Shown: in pieces, positions 48,751 to 57,446 of the stretch | Layout of the letters: each line of letters begins with the position of its first letter | Position numbering within the stretch: the stretch's first letter is position 1 | NCBI GenBank assembly: GCA_016866215.1 | Contig: VGNE01000022.1 | Coordinates: 1 to 57,849 of the forward strand | DNA length: 57,849 bases | DNA from: Chloroflexota bacterium | Lineage (GTDB): Bacteria > Chloroflexota > Anaerolineae > Anaerolineales > Villigracilaceae | Reading direction: 5' to 3' | Position numbers and translations under genes: made by a program | Notes under the pieces: model-generated | The model's database searches: none | The model's input: only the letters and a program-made list of their open reading frames with translations | Told to the model about the DNA's origin: nothing

Positions 48751-48786
48751 AAAACCGCCGGACGAAAACAGTCCGGCGGTTTTTTT
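48751..48786. terminator. dnaN terminator
   Basis: ACCGCCGGAC (48754-48763) and GTCCGGCGGT (48771-48780) form a perfect 10-bp stem flanked by an A run and a T run. It serves dnaN and possibly the convergent YhfC gene. Confidence 0.9.
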
Positions 48787-48840
48787 GATTTGGTTTACTG
48801 AACAAATATTCTATATTTATTTCCGCTTCGTTTTTGACTG

Positions 48841-49632
48841 TCAGCTGGTCACCCTTTCATTGAGCAGATTCTGCGCTTCGATCCCCTCCAGTTCCGAGAA
48901 CTTGGGTTTCATCCAGAAAACGATCCCCAGGCTGATGAGCGCGAATATGCCGACGATTCCCTCCAGCGCCAACATGCTGATCTGCTGTCCAAGATAAACG
49001 GCGGCGGCATCCACAATGGCATGCCACAGCAGCGCGGACCAGAACCATAACGGTTTTTTACCGATAATGCTGTATAGAACCATCACAGACAAGCTGACAT
49101 GCAGGCAGATGGCAAAGATGCGTTCGACCATTCCAAGCAATCCCAGATAAATTGGCATTGACCAGTACGCCGCGACTTGTTGCTTTGCCAGCGCAAGTTG
49201 ATCGGGTGGAATGCTTGGAACCGTGGACAGGTCCATGTTGCGGTAGATCAGCATGTTAACGAATGTGAGTGCTGTCAATACTCCCAAGATGATGGCTTCG
49301 GTCCCGCCGTGTCCGAGCCCGATGAAAACACCCTCGTCCCAGGTTTTACTGTCCTTACGGATGAACTTGAACAGGATGTAACGCGCGGTCTCTTCGAAGA
49401 TGCCAGCTAGCAATCCGAGCACAATGGCGTAGGCGACAATACCCCAGGATTTGAAAGTTGAGGTCAACGCCATCACCAGCGGAATATGCAGCACCTGCGA
49501 TGCAATGAATGTAATTCCGCCCGCCAGGAATAGTTTCCATGAAAGTTTGAATTTTCGGGAAACAATGACCGCAACAATGACCGGTATGACGATCATCCCC
49601 AAAAAATTAATCACGTATACAGTTTCAAGCAT
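48841..49632 (-). CDS. YhfC-type intramembrane metalloprotease homologue
   Basis: The 263-residue polytopic protein (about 7 helices) carries FEETARYILF, GLGHGGTEAIILG, CLHVSLSVMVL and WHAIVDAAAVYLGQ. These Glu and His residues in membrane helices match the YhfC (DUF2324) relatives of CAAX/PrsW proteases. It is the last gene of the GntR-led operon, with CGGAG before the ATG. The role, perhaps processing of a membrane peptide or regulator, is inference. Confidence 0.8.
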   Translation of the reverse strand: MLETVYVINFLGMIVIPVIVAVIVSRKFKLSWKLFLAGGITFIASQVLHIPLVMALTSTFKSWGIVAYAIVLGLLAGIFEETARYILFKFIRKDSKTWDEGVFIGLGHGGTEAIILGVLTALTFVNMLIYRNMDLSTVPSIPPDQLALAKQQVAAYWSMPIYLGLLGMVERIFAICLHVSLSVMVLYSIIGKKPLWFWSALLWHAIVDAAAVYLGQQISMLALEGIVGIFALISLGIVFWMKPKFSELEGIEAQNLLNERVTS

Positions 49633-49656
49633 GTTATTCTCCGTTGATCATGAATA

Positions 49657-49875
49657 TTATTGCGGCATCGAGCGGGACCGCCTGACTTCGCGTGTTAGCG
49701 GGCGCTTGGCGACGATGGTCACTTTCCCGCTGCCTTCGGGTGTGTAAACGTGCGTCACTTCCCAGCCTTCAATTCCCCATTCGTTCAGCACGGCTTCGAT
49801 GTTCTGGTCTTTTGTCCCGAACATACTGCCAATGGTCTGCACACGGTATTCCCATTGTTTAAATTCTTCGGTCAT
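49657..49875 (-). CDS. DUF4177-like small protein
   Basis: This 72-residue protein has WEYRVQTIG at the start and LNEWGIEGWEVTHVYTPEG in the middle, the pattern of DUF4177 proteins (short beta-strand, helix, GWE). AGGAGG precedes the ATG. It is located between the ABC permease and the YhfC gene in the same operon. The tail is basic. Function unknown. Confidence 0.8.
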   Translation of the reverse strand: MTEEFKQWEYRVQTIGSMFGTKDQNIEAVLNEWGIEGWEVTHVYTPEGSGKVTIVAKRPLTREVRRSRSMPQ

Positions 49876-49884
49876 TTCTGCCTC

Positions 49885-50709
49885 CTACAATTTTGCGACT
49901 AATGCGCTGCGCTTGAAATTTATCACACTGATATAGATCAACGCTGCATCCACCAGCCAGATGATCGTACCGATCACCAGCGTAGTGCCAACTCCCAGAA
50001 ACAGCACGCCGCTTACTTGTCCAGCCACGAGCGCGAGCACAAGCACCACCAATGATGCACTCATCTGGTAGGCTTCCATGAATGTGCGTACACGGGATGA
50101 GATCAGCACGGTTGCGGAAATTCCCAAGACCGCCAGCGCTGGAGTCAGCCACAATATCAGAGGCCACCACGTGGGCAGTGGAAACCAGATGCGCTCAAAG
50201 AGCGGGTAACTGGCAGTGTTCACAATAATAATGTACACCACATATGTGATCCACGATAAGCCTATGGCTGGAATGACCGCCGCTAGCACCTTACCGAGGA
50301 ACAATTCCATGTCGCTGGTCGGTGTATAAAGCAGGGCCTCCATTGTCTTGCGTTCGCGTTCGCCCACGAATGAGTCCGAACCGATCACCGTTGAAAATAT
50401 CAAGGGCATGATGAGGAACAATGGCGCCAGCATAAATCCTGTCATATATAACACGAATATTTGTTCTAAATCCTTCCCTTCAAACAACACTTGCAGCGCG
50501 GGCGGCATGGCGCGCAGCATTCCGTCCAGATCGCCCAGCTCCTTTTGCACATCCTCAACAGGAATCACCTGCGGCAAAATGATGAACAGGAGCGGCATGA
50601 AGACCGCGAAGACCAGCGGTACCACAATAGCGGGACCCCAGGCCATCTTGTTCTGACGGACTTCCTTTAAATCTTTTTTTGCAATTGTCCAGATCGAACG
50701 CCAGTTCAT
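49885..50709 (-). CDS. ABC-2 type transporter permease (NatB-like)
   Basis: The 274-residue permease has six helices with a large extracellular loop after the first (about 45-95). The conserved GERERKTMEALLYTPTSDME segment (about 124-143) is typical of ABC-2/NatB permeases. The gene overlaps the ATPase stop by 4 nt, so the two form one transporter. The substrate may be sodium, a peptide or a lipid; the neighbouring SdpI and slipin genes suggest a role in membrane-active peptide defence, but this is inference. Confidence 0.88.
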   Translation of the reverse strand: MNWRSIWTIAKKDLKEVRQNKMAWGPAIVVPLVFAVFMPLLFIILPQVIPVEDVQKELGDLDGMLRAMPPALQVLFEGKDLEQIFVLYMTGFMLAPLFLIMPLIFSTVIGSDSFVGERERKTMEALLYTPTSDMELFLGKVLAAVIPAIGLSWITYVVYIIIVNTASYPLFERIWFPLPTWWPLILWLTPALAVLGISATVLISSRVRTFMEAYQMSASLVVLVLALVAGQVSGVLFLGVGTTLVIGTIIWLVDAALIYISVINFKRSALVAKL

Positions 50710-51641
50710 TTCTCACCTGCCTGCAAAGCAAAATAAATATCTTCCAATGTGTAATCGCGCGGATTGACTTTGAGAATGGAGACCCCGCGCCCTGCCAAAT
50801 GTTGGACGACCTGCGGAATCACATCCTTGCTCTCGACCTGCACTTGCAACACCTCCCCCTGACCCGTGATCTGCATCACGCCCCGTTGGGCTTTGAGACT
50901 CCCTGTAACAGTTTCCGCGGGTGTCTCCCAGAATGTGATGTCTACCCAGGTGACCGGCCACAACTTGCGCGTCAATTCGTTGAGGCTGCCCATTGCAAGG
51001 ATACGCCCCTTGTTCATGACCGCCACGCGGTCACACAGGCGCTGCGCTTCGAGCAGGTTGTGAGTCGCCAATACGATCGTCTGCCCGCTGCGCTGACTGA
51101 GTCCCGCGATCAACTCGTTGACGTGTTGCGCCGCTTCGGGGTCCAGCCCTGAAGTTGGTTCATCCAGGAACAAGAGCGGCGGCTCGTGAATCAGGGCACG
51201 CGCCAATGCGAGCCGCTGCTTCATTCCTTTGCTGTAGGTTTCAACCTTGTCGTTCAAACGATCTTGCAGACCGAAAAAACTCAAAATATCCAGTACGCGC
51301 TGTGGGAGTTTCTTAACAGGGATCCCTGCCAGTGCGCCAAAAAACTCTAGATTCTCACGCGCCGAAAGCCGTTCATAGAGGGCGGGCGTTTCCGTCAGCA
51401 CTCCCGTATGTTCACGGATGCGCTGTCCATTTATCGAGGGATCCAGCCCGAAGACTCGCGCCGTTCCACCCGACGGCGGCAGGATGCCGTTCAACAAGCG
51501 GACCGTGGTGGTCTTGCCCGCGCCGTTGGGCCCAAGCAATCCGAATACCTCGCCTTGTTTCACGTGAAACGTCATTCCGTCCACGGCGCGGTTCTGTCCG
51601 AAGATGCGTTCCAATCTGTTGACTTCGATGGTGTTTTCCAT
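50706..51641 (-). CDS. ABC transporter ATP-binding protein (NatA-like)
   Basis: This 311-residue ATPase has Walker A GPNGAGKTTTVRLL (about 34-47), the Q-loop region LTETPALYERLSA, the signature YSKGMKQRLALARAL (about 134-148), Walker B LLFLDEPTSGLDP and the H-loop LATHN. A C-terminal regulatory part of about 90 residues follows. It pairs with the permease immediately downstream. Its early codons contain a perfect parS core (51557-51570), read as FHVKQ. Confidence 0.92.
   Translation of the reverse strand: MENTIEVNRLERIFGQNRAVDGMTFHVKQGEVFGLLGPNGAGKTTTVRLLNGILPPSGGTARVFGLDPSINGQRIREHTGVLTETPALYERLSARENLEFFGALAGIPVKKLPQRVLDILSFFGLQDRLNDKVETYSKGMKQRLALARALIHEPPLLFLDEPTSGLDPEAAQHVNELIAGLSQRSGQTIVLATHNLLEAQRLCDRVAVMNKGRILAMGSLNELTRKLWPVTWVDITFWETPAETVTGSLKAQRGVMQITGQGEVLQVQVESKDVIPQVVQHLAGRGVSILKVNPRDYTLEDIYFALQAGEK
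51557..51570. other. parS site 1
   Basis: GTTTCACGTGAAAC, an exact match to the 14-bp core of the ParB/Spo0J binding consensus (TGTTTCACGTGAAACA), here with TT on the left and GT on the right. It lies within the ABC ATPase gene. Confidence 0.85.
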
Positions 51642-51649
51642 TTGCTTTA

Positions 51650-52300
51650 TTAACCTTTTGTCTCGCTCCGATACAGTACATACGAATAGACCATGAGAAA
51701 TACAGAGGACCCGATTAATGGGACGAACATCAGCCAGAAGGCCGCCATGCCGCCGAATAATCCGCCGAATACGGCAAACGCGCCTGATACCATGAACAGG
51801 ATCGAGCCAAGTTGATGTGTCTTGTCCCAGACCGAATCGCTGGAAAGAGTCCAGGGAGTCCGAATCCCAATAAACCAGTTGCGTTTTGCCTGTCTTAACA
51901 TGTAGCCGATAAAGATGAACAGGATGCCAAGGAACGGCAGCATGGCGGCGCTCATCTTGAAGTTTTGAAAACCGAGGTTCCAGACAAAGGTCAGTCCGTG
52001 CATGTAGAGCATAAAGGCAACGATCAGGGCGATGAATAGATTGAAAGTTGGACGGAACTTTGCGATGTTCGCTTTGAGCGGGTCAATATTTGGGATGAGG
52101 AGGAATAACCCGAACATCCCCAGCGTGACCAGCGGCATCATCCACACGCCCCAGAATTTGGACATGCTTCCGTCCACCTGATTGTTTTCGTTCCAGTGCG
52201 AAGCCATTTGTTCGGGGAGTTGATTCCACAGGAGCGCGCCTGCGATCAGGGCGATGGCAATCAAAGCTAGTACAATAATGGATGTAAGTCTTGTTGTCAC
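51650..52300 (-). CDS. SdpI-like membrane protein (DUF1648 plus SdpI domain)
   Basis: The 216-residue protein has six helices. The DUF1648 part (about 5-55: NQLPEQMASHWNENNQVDGS) is followed by an SdpI part (about 110-210: NWFIGIRTPWTLSSDSVWDKT). B. subtilis SdpI gives immunity to the SdpC toxin and signals to a repressor. This homologue lies between a slipin and an ABC transporter. The start is GTG at 52300. Confidence 0.9.
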   Translation of the reverse strand: MTTRLTSIIVLALIAIALIAGALLWNQLPEQMASHWNENNQVDGSMSKFWGVWMMPLVTLGMFGLFLLIPNIDPLKANIAKFRPTFNLFIALIVAFMLYMHGLTFVWNLGFQNFKMSAAMLPFLGILFIFIGYMLRQAKRNWFIGIRTPWTLSSDSVWDKTHQLGSILFMVSGAFAVFGGLFGGMAAFWLMFVPLIGSSVFLMVYSYVLYRSETKG

Positions 52301-52321
52301 TTTGTTTTCCTTTCTAAAAAC

Positions 52322-52335
52322 GTTTCACGTGAAAC
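52322..52335. other. parS site 2
   Basis: A second exact GTTTCACGTGAAAC core, in the 61-bp gap between the slipin and SdpI genes, 765 bp from the first site. The pair strongly suggests a ParB-binding locus. Confidence 0.85.
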
Positions 52336-52361
52336 TGATTACTGGGTCATTGACCACTGAA

Positions 52362-53300
52362 TTACTTTTCTTCCTTGGGCAGATTATTCTGCGCCATTGC
52401 GACCATGCCGCTCAATCCGCCGAGATTCATTGAATCCACAGCAGACGATGGGACGATTACCAGCGCACCTTTTTCTTTCAAGCCTTCAAACAGCATATTC
52501 ATCGCGCGCAAATGTAACGCGGTGGGATTGTTGATATATGCCTGTGAAGCTTCCGCGAACGAAGCCGCGATCTGCTGTTCAGATTCGCCGAGGATTACAC
52601 GTGCTTGTCGCTCACGCTCAGCCTGTGCCTGACGGGACATGGCATCCTCCAAATCCTGTGGGATGACAATGTCGCGAATTTCCACGGATTGCACGGTGAC
52701 CCCCCAGGGTGTTGTGCGCTCATCGATCACAGCCTGAAGCTCTTTATCAATGGCGCTGCGGCCAACCAGAATATCTGCCAGCATCTTTTTCCCGATGATG
52801 TCACGCAGGGCGGTTTGAGCGGCCCAGTCCACGGCGGCGCGGTAGTCTTCCACTTCCAGCGCGGCTTTCTCCGCATCCCACACGACCCAGAACAACACGG
52901 CGTCCACGTCCACGGGCACGGTATCTTTCGTCAGTGTTTTCTGCGCGGCAAACGGCGTCACCATCACGCGATGATCGATCCATGATGGTATGGCATCTAC
53001 GATTGGTATGATCCAGAACAAACCCGGGCCTTTCAGCCCCACGAACTTGCCCAAGCGCAGCACGATTGCTTTTTCCCATTGTGAAGCGACCTTGATCGCG
53101 AACAAAAAGTATGTGGCGATGCCCGTCAGCGCAAGCACAGTTGCGCCGATTACCAGGTCAGAAACATTCATGACGTCCAGTAACAGCGCCACTTTTATGG
53201 CTCCGATCAAGATGATGCCAAATACAAAGCCTGCAATTGGCGGGATGCGCTGGTTGTCTTTCCTTACTTTGATTACTGATTTAAGAAGTCTTGTGTTCAT
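52362..53300 (-). CDS. Slipin/stomatin-like SPFH protein
   Basis: This 312-residue protein has two N-terminal hydrophobic segments (about 20-40, 48-68). The SPFH domain (about 75-245) contains WEKAIVLRLGKFVGLKGPGL, FWIIPIVDAIPSWIDHRV, and TPWGVTVQSVEIRDIVIPQD. A C-terminal helical, Ala/Glu/Gln-rich region follows. Slipins organise membrane microdomains and often associate with NfeD-type proteases; no NfeD gene is adjacent here. It is coupled to the GntR regulator upstream (22-bp gap) with CAGGAG before the ATG. Confidence 0.93.
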   Translation of the reverse strand: MNTRLLKSVIKVRKDNQRIPPIAGFVFGIILIGAIKVALLLDVMNVSDLVIGATVLALTGIATYFLFAIKVASQWEKAIVLRLGKFVGLKGPGLFWIIPIVDAIPSWIDHRVMVTPFAAQKTLTKDTVPVDVDAVLFWVVWDAEKAALEVEDYRAAVDWAAQTALRDIIGKKMLADILVGRSAIDKELQAVIDERTTPWGVTVQSVEIRDIVIPQDLEDAMSRQAQAERERQARVILGESEQQIAASFAEASQAYINNPTALHLRAMNMLFEGLKEKGALVIVPSSAVDSMNLGGLSGMVAMAQNNLPKEEK

Positions 53301-53322
53301 TTTTCATTCTCCTGATTAATAA

Positions 53323-53742
53323 CTATTCGTTATCTTCTTCATTCGCTTCTTTCCACGACTTGAGGCTGTCTCTCACCATCTGGACGACTTCTCGCTCTGA
53401 GAAGCCCAACCGAAACGCCTCGCTGATGAATCGATGTGTGAGTGCTGTGAGTGATTCATATCTTAACTTCTCGCTGATTTCCGGCGGTGGTACCTCTATG
53501 ATGTAAGTCCCACGTCCCTGCTGAGTGGAGATGATCCGCGCCTCATCCAATATGCGATATGCGCGCGCCACCGTATTGAAGTTGACCCTTAACTCCTGGG
53601 CCAGCGCACGGACTGTTGGTAACTGGTCTCCAGGTTTGAGCATCTTGTTTACTAATTGACTTTGTATCTGATTTACGATCTGGGTGTAGATAGGTAAGCC
53701 GGAGTGGAAATCAAGATGCAGGGAAAGTTTTTTATCTGCCAT
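53323..53742 (-). CDS. GntR-family regulator, YtrA subfamily
   Basis: The 139-residue regulator has a winged helix-turn-helix (about 10-75: LPIYTQIVNQIQSQLVNKML, LPTVRALAQELRVNFNTVARAYRIL) and only a short C-terminal helical dimerisation part. This size and layout are typical of YtrA-type regulators, which usually repress an ABC-transporter operon that they head. It is the first gene of the slipin-SdpI-ABC operon. The promoter is overlapped by repeated TACAAT/TTGTA half-sites. Confidence 0.92.
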   Translation of the reverse strand: MADKKLSLHLDFHSGLPIYTQIVNQIQSQLVNKMLKPGDQLPTVRALAQELRVNFNTVARAYRILDEARIISTQQGRGTYIIEVPPPEISEKLRYESLTALTHRFISEAFRLGFSEREVVQMVRDSLKSWKEANEEDNE

Positions 53743-53760
53743 AGGTTATCCCGAATATTG

Positions 53761-53810
53761 TACTAATTGTATCATTGTAACAATTGTATTCAGAAAAGGG
53801 ATTTTGTCAA
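53761..53810 (-). promoter_or_regulatory. GntR operon promoter and probable operator
   Basis: On the minus strand TTGACA (53810-53805) and TACAAT (53788-53783), spacer 16 bp. Downstream, ACAATTGTTACAATGATACA and AGTACAAT provide repeated half-sites, consistent with autorepression. The rest of 53743-53993 holds a GC-rich stretch and the pdxS promoter region (TAAAAT near 53957). Confidence 0.6.
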
Positions 53811-53993
53811 GTGGTTCCCGGCAGTTTATTCGAAGGGTACCCGACGGGCAGGCAGAATCTAGAGCCACGATTCTGTTCCCGTTGTCGCATCAATTATCGG
53901 TTAAGAATGAAGCGGCGCCTGTTTACAGTCCTCTTATGATTTAAATATATCTGCATGGTAAAATCCTTCTGCATTTGATAAAGGAGTATTAAT

Positions 53994-54881
53994 ATGGAAA
54001 TAAAGATTGCTACATGGACTGAGAAAAAAGGCTTGGCCCAAATGTTAAAAGGTGGTGTCATCATGGATGTGGTGAATGCCGAGCAGGCCAAAATTGCGGA
54101 GGACGCCGGCGCATGCGCAGTGATGGCGCTGGAACGGGTGCCGGCGGATATTCGCGCAGATGGCGGTGTGGCGCGCATGTCTGACCCGGATATGATCTTG
54201 AAGATCATGGATGCGGTCAGTATCCCAGTGATGGCGAAATGCCGTATTGGTCATTTTGTGGAAGCGCAGATTTTGGAAGCCATCGGCGTGGATTACATTG
54301 ACGAATCTGAAGTGCTCACCCCCGCGGATGAAGAACATCATATTTTGAAGCATGCCTTCAAAGTGCCGTTCGTTTGTGGATGTCGCAATATTGGCGAGGC
54401 TTTGCGCCGCATCGGTGAAGGCGCAGCCATGATCCGCACAAAAGGTGAAGCTGGTACAGGGGACGTAGTGGAAGCGGTGCGCCATGCCCGCAGTGTCATC
54501 GGTTCGATCCGTCAGTTGCAGGGAATGAATGCTGAAGAATTAATGACTTTTGCCAAGAACAACGGCGCTCCGTATGAATTGGTAAAGGAAGTGAAGACTC
54601 ATGGGCGAATGCCTGTTGTGAATTTTGCGGCGGGCGGAGTTGCGACTCCCGCTGACGCGGCTTTGATGATGCAATTGGGTGTGGACGGTGTCTTCGTTGG
54701 CTCCGGAATTTTCAAATCTGGCGACCCTGCTAGGCGTGCCGCAGCCATTGTAAAATCTGTAACACATTATCAGGACGCCTCCATTCTTGCGGAAGTGAGC
54801 AGGAACCTCGGCGAAGCCATGGTGGGGCGCAACGTTTCACAGATGCCCGAGGCGGAACGACTCGCGGGACGAGGCTGGTAG
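53994..54881 (+). CDS. pdxS: Pyridoxal 5'-phosphate synthase, synthase subunit
   Basis: PdxS makes PLP from ribose 5-phosphate, glyceraldehyde 3-phosphate and ammonia supplied by PdxT. The 295-residue (beta/alpha)8 protein has [20 protein letters not shown] (about 17-36), [20 protein letters not shown], the [17 protein letters not shown] segment with a catalytic Lys, DEADVLTP-like [15 protein letters not shown], and the phosphate site [23 protein letters not shown] precedes the ATG. pdxT follows after 87 bp holding an octamer-repeat array. Confidence 0.96.
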   Translation: MEIKIATWTEKKGLAQMLKGGVIMDVVNAEQAKIAEDAGACAVMALERVPADIRADGGVARMSDPDMILKIMDAVSIPVMAKCRIGHFVEAQILEAIGVDYIDESEVLTPADEEHHILKHAFKVPFVCGCRNIGEALRRIGEGAAMIRTKGEAGTGDVVEAVRHARSVIGSIRQLQGMNAEELMTFAKNNGAPYELVKEVKTHGRMPVVNFAAGGVATPADAALMMQLGVDGVFVGSGIFKSGDPARRAAAIVKSVTHYQDASILAEVSRNLGEAMVGRNVSQMPEAERLAGRGW

Positions 54882-54890
54882 TTTGATGTA

Positions 54891-54958
54891 AATACGTAAA
54901 CAGGTGTAAAGCCTTGTGTGCTTGTTTACCTGTCTACTTGTATACTTGTTTACCTGTG
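54891..54958. repeat. Octamer-repeat array before pdxT
   Basis: A run of octamers CTTGTTTA, CCTGTCTA, CTTGTATA, CTTGTTTA, CCTGTGTG, preceded by inverted partners (GTAAACAGG). It has the same style as the arrays at 14779 and 19447. TATACT is at 54941-54946. Confidence 0.65.
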
Positions 54959-54968
54959 TGCATAAACC

Positions 54969-55547
54969 ATGAAGATTGGCATATTAGCCTTGCAAGGCGA
55001 TTTTGCAGAACATATTTCCATGCTCAAACAGATCGGGGTGGATACGGTTGAAGTGCGTTTGCCAAAACATCTCGATGGGCTGGATGGGCTGATCATGCCT
55101 GGCGGTGAATCCACAACGATTGGAAAACTTGCTGTTGCGTATGATTTGATGGAGCCGTTAAAGCAATTCGGTAAGAGCCATGCTGTTTGGGGAACGTGCG
55201 CGGGTGCGATCTTTCTTTCAAAAGATGCAAGTTCCGACCAGCCCTTGCTTGGATTAATGAATATCAAAGTCCAGCGGAATGCTTTTGGCAGGCAGGTTGA
55301 ATCGTTTGAAACCGACCTCGAAATCGACGAGTTGATGAAAGCCACTGGCACGGAGCATCCTTATCATGCTGTCTTTATCCGTGCGCCGATCATTGAGTCA
55401 GTTAGTGGAAATGTGAAGGTGCTGGCTGCATTGGATGATGGCCGCATTGTTGCGGCACAGGAAGGTCGTTGGCTGGCGACTTCCTTTCACCCTGAGTTGA
55501 CAAGCGATGCACGCTTTCACGAATTTTTTATTTCGTTGGTATCGTAG
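54969..55547 (+). CDS. pdxT: Pyridoxal 5'-phosphate synthase, glutaminase subunit
   Basis: PdxT hydrolyses glutamine and channels ammonia to PdxS. The 192-residue protein has IGILALQGDFAEHI (about 2-15), GLIMPGGESTTIGKL (about 41-55), the nucleophile Cys in VWGTCAGAI (about 75-83), and the catalytic HPEL near the end (about 175-178). The stop codon TAG lies within a palindromic repeat (55544-55572). No clear Shine-Dalgarno precedes the ATG. Confidence 0.95.
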   Translation: MKIGILALQGDFAEHISMLKQIGVDTVEVRLPKHLDGLDGLIMPGGESTTIGKLAVAYDLMEPLKQFGKSHAVWGTCAGAIFLSKDASSDQPLLGLMNIKVQRNAFGRQVESFETDLEIDELMKATGTEHPYHAVFIRAPIIESVSGNVKVLAALDDGRIVAAQEGRWLATSFHPELTSDARFHEFFISLVS

Positions 55548-55572
55548 GGACACAGCGTCGCTGTGTCCCTAC
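55544..55572. repeat. 29-bp perfect palindrome (GTAGGGACACAG family)
   Basis: GTAGGGACACAGCG, a T, and the exact reverse complement. The repeat supplies the pdxT stop codon and ends 8 bp before the next ATG. A related copy lies at 43073-43104. Confidence 0.93.
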
Positions 55573-55580
55573 AAAAAATA

Positions 55581-56498
55581 ATGACCATTCGCTCCCTTGA
55601 CCTGCTCGACATCCCCACCCTTGCGCGTTATCGAAATGATGTGCTAACCCTCGATAGCGCACGTACCCTCACGCGTGGCCATCCTTTGGGGACGATGGGA
55701 CTGCTGGCATACATCAACCCTGCGCGTCATTTATATGCAGCCATTGAAAATGGCGGCGAGTCCGCTTTGCTTGGCGGGATCATTCACACGCGCGGAGAGT
55801 TGTTTGCCAGGTTGTTGTATCTCGCGCCTTTGTCAAATTTGCATGACCCGCAATTGCCGGCCTTGATCGAGCATCTTGCGATTCAAGCCGGAGAGTGGCA
55901 GGCTGTTCACGTCCTTGCTGAAGTAGATGAGACCAGTGATGTCTTCCCGGCGTTGCGGATGACCGGGTTCTCCGTCTATGCCTGGCAGAGGATGTGGGAT
56001 GTGAGTCTGCTTGAGCAAACAGGAGCAAATTCGAATTTAAATTGGAGGCGGATGCAATCGTTGGACTTGCCTGCGGTGCAAAATCTGCATTATCAAATTG
56101 TGCCGCAATTATTGCATCCCGTTGAGCCTGCCCCGAATCGTGTAATGGGATTTGTGCATCAGGGCCTCAAATGCTATGCGAGCATTACATCTGGAATGTT
56201 TGGTGTGGTCTTGACGCCGCTCATTCATCCCGATGAAAACGATGTCAGTGAAAAAATCGCATATCTCATGGCGAGCCTGCCAGACCGCCGCGGACGCCCC
56301 GTTTATTTAAATGTACGTTCCTATCAAGCCTGGCTTGAACCGGTCTTGGAGGACCTCGGCGCAAAAGCTTCGGCGCGGCAGGCGGTGATGGTGAAGCACC
56401 TTGCACGTTTGGTGAAGAATGGTCAGCCTGCGCGCGCGCTGCCGGCAAATGCCGGGGTGCAGCCTTCGCGTATGAGTAGAATGGATGTGGATGATTAA
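55581..56498 (+). CDS. Hypothetical protein, possibly GNAT-like
   Basis: This 305-residue soluble protein begins MTIRSLDLLDIPTLARYRND, a pattern common to GNAT acetyltransferase N-termini. Two similar halves seem possible, the second starting near NWRRMQSLDLPAVQNLHYQI. No acetyl-CoA loop could be identified with certainty. The start at 55581 is chosen because the upstream frame lies in the palindromic repeat. The following HAD gene overlaps it by 8 bp, so the two are probably cotranscribed. Function unknown. Confidence 0.65.
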   Translation: MTIRSLDLLDIPTLARYRNDVLTLDSARTLTRGHPLGTMGLLAYINPARHLYAAIENGGESALLGGIIHTRGELFARLLYLAPLSNLHDPQLPALIEHLAIQAGEWQAVHVLAEVDETSDVFPALRMTGFSVYAWQRMWDVSLLEQTGANSNLNWRRMQSLDLPAVQNLHYQIVPQLLHPVEPAPNRVMGFVHQGLKCYASITSGMFGVVLTPLIHPDENDVSEKIAYLMASLPDRRGRPVYLNVRSYQAWLEPVLEDLGAKASARQAVMVKHLARLVKNGQPARALPANAGVQPSRMSRMDVDD

Positions 56499-57165
56499 GG
56501 CGCTGTTATTTGATTTCGATGGGTTGATTCTCGATACTGAGACGCCCGAAGTTTTGGTTTGGCAGTCCATTTATCACGAACACGGATTTGAGCTTCCCGT
56601 CGATGAATGGGAAAAGACGATTGGCGGATACGGCCTCTCGAACTTTGATGCGGCGGAACATCTCTCGCTTCTTTCTCAGGGACGGCTGGATCCTGTTTCG
56701 ATGCGCACTCGCTACCGAAGAGAATCTGATTTGCTCATCCAGTCCAGTTCCATCATGTCGGGTGTGATTAGTATGATCGAGCAGGCGCGGGAACAAGGCA
56801 TACAGACTGCCATTGGATCCAGTTCGCCGCATTCATGGGTGGATACGCACGCGAAACGGCTTGGCATTTTTCATTACTTCAAACATATCATCTGCCAGGA
56901 GGATGTCTCCCCAGGCCGGACAAAGCCCAACCCGGATATCTACTTGAAGGCGTTGGAACAGCTCAAGGTCCCAAATACGGAGGCGGTCGTCTTTGAGGAT
57001 TCGGTCAACGGTGTGGAGTCGGCCCGTCGTGCAGGTATCTTTGTAGTGGCTGTCCCCAATCCATTAACTGCGAAGATGGGCGTTCGCGGTGATCTCACTA
57101 TTTCATCGCTGGCTGATTTGTCCTTGCAGGATCTGCTGGCGAAAATTCCTTGGGCTTGGGAATAA
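56491..57165 (+). CDS. HAD-superfamily phosphatase (beta-phosphoglucomutase-like)
   Basis: The 224-residue subfamily IA hydrolase has the nucleophile motif LFDFDGLILDTE (about 6-17), motif II IGSSSPHSW, motif III Lys in KPNPDIYLKAL and motif IV VFEDSVNGVESA. The helical cap lies at about 18-90. This is the pattern of beta-phosphoglucomutases and related sugar-phosphate phosphatases; the substrate is not clear. The start overlaps the preceding gene's stop, and ATG 56485 is an alternative two codons upstream. Confidence 0.88.
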   Translation: MIKALLFDFDGLILDTETPEVLVWQSIYHEHGFELPVDEWEKTIGGYGLSNFDAAEHLSLLSQGRLDPVSMRTRYRRESDLLIQSSSIMSGVISMIEQAREQGIQTAIGSSSPHSWVDTHAKRLGIFHYFKHIICQEDVSPGRTKPNPDIYLKALEQLKVPNTEAVVFEDSVNGVESARRAGIFVVAVPNPLTAKMGVRGDLTISSLADLSLQDLLAKIPWAWE

Positions 57166-57446
57166 TGATGAAACACTTCGACACGGTGAACCGCAAAGCG
57201 AGTCGAACCGTCAGCGCGCCGCCTGTTAGGTCTTTACTCTCACCCGCCCCGCCCATGTGACATGGACAACTCCTCCGCAATCTCTTTCCCAATCATATCT
57301 TGTCCCAATGTGTCATGCGGGTGCGTTGATATTCAACGCCTGCTTCATCAAAAGGTGGGTTTATATTCATGGCGGGCTGATTTTACCTGAATATTTTCTT
57401 GAAATTGAGTTTTGTGAATTGCATGTTTTAATTTCATATTTGTAAT

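Noticed and set aside
51545-51575. A transcription-factor operator inside the ABC ATPase gene
   Set aside because: The 14-bp palindrome matches the parS core exactly and recurs 765 bp away, which fits ParB binding better than a local operator.
57240-57340. A remnant protein gene on the minus strand before the last CDS
   Set aside because: Short frames such as MIGKEIAEEL look protein-like, but they are broken by stops, need an assumed frameshift and match no family I can name.
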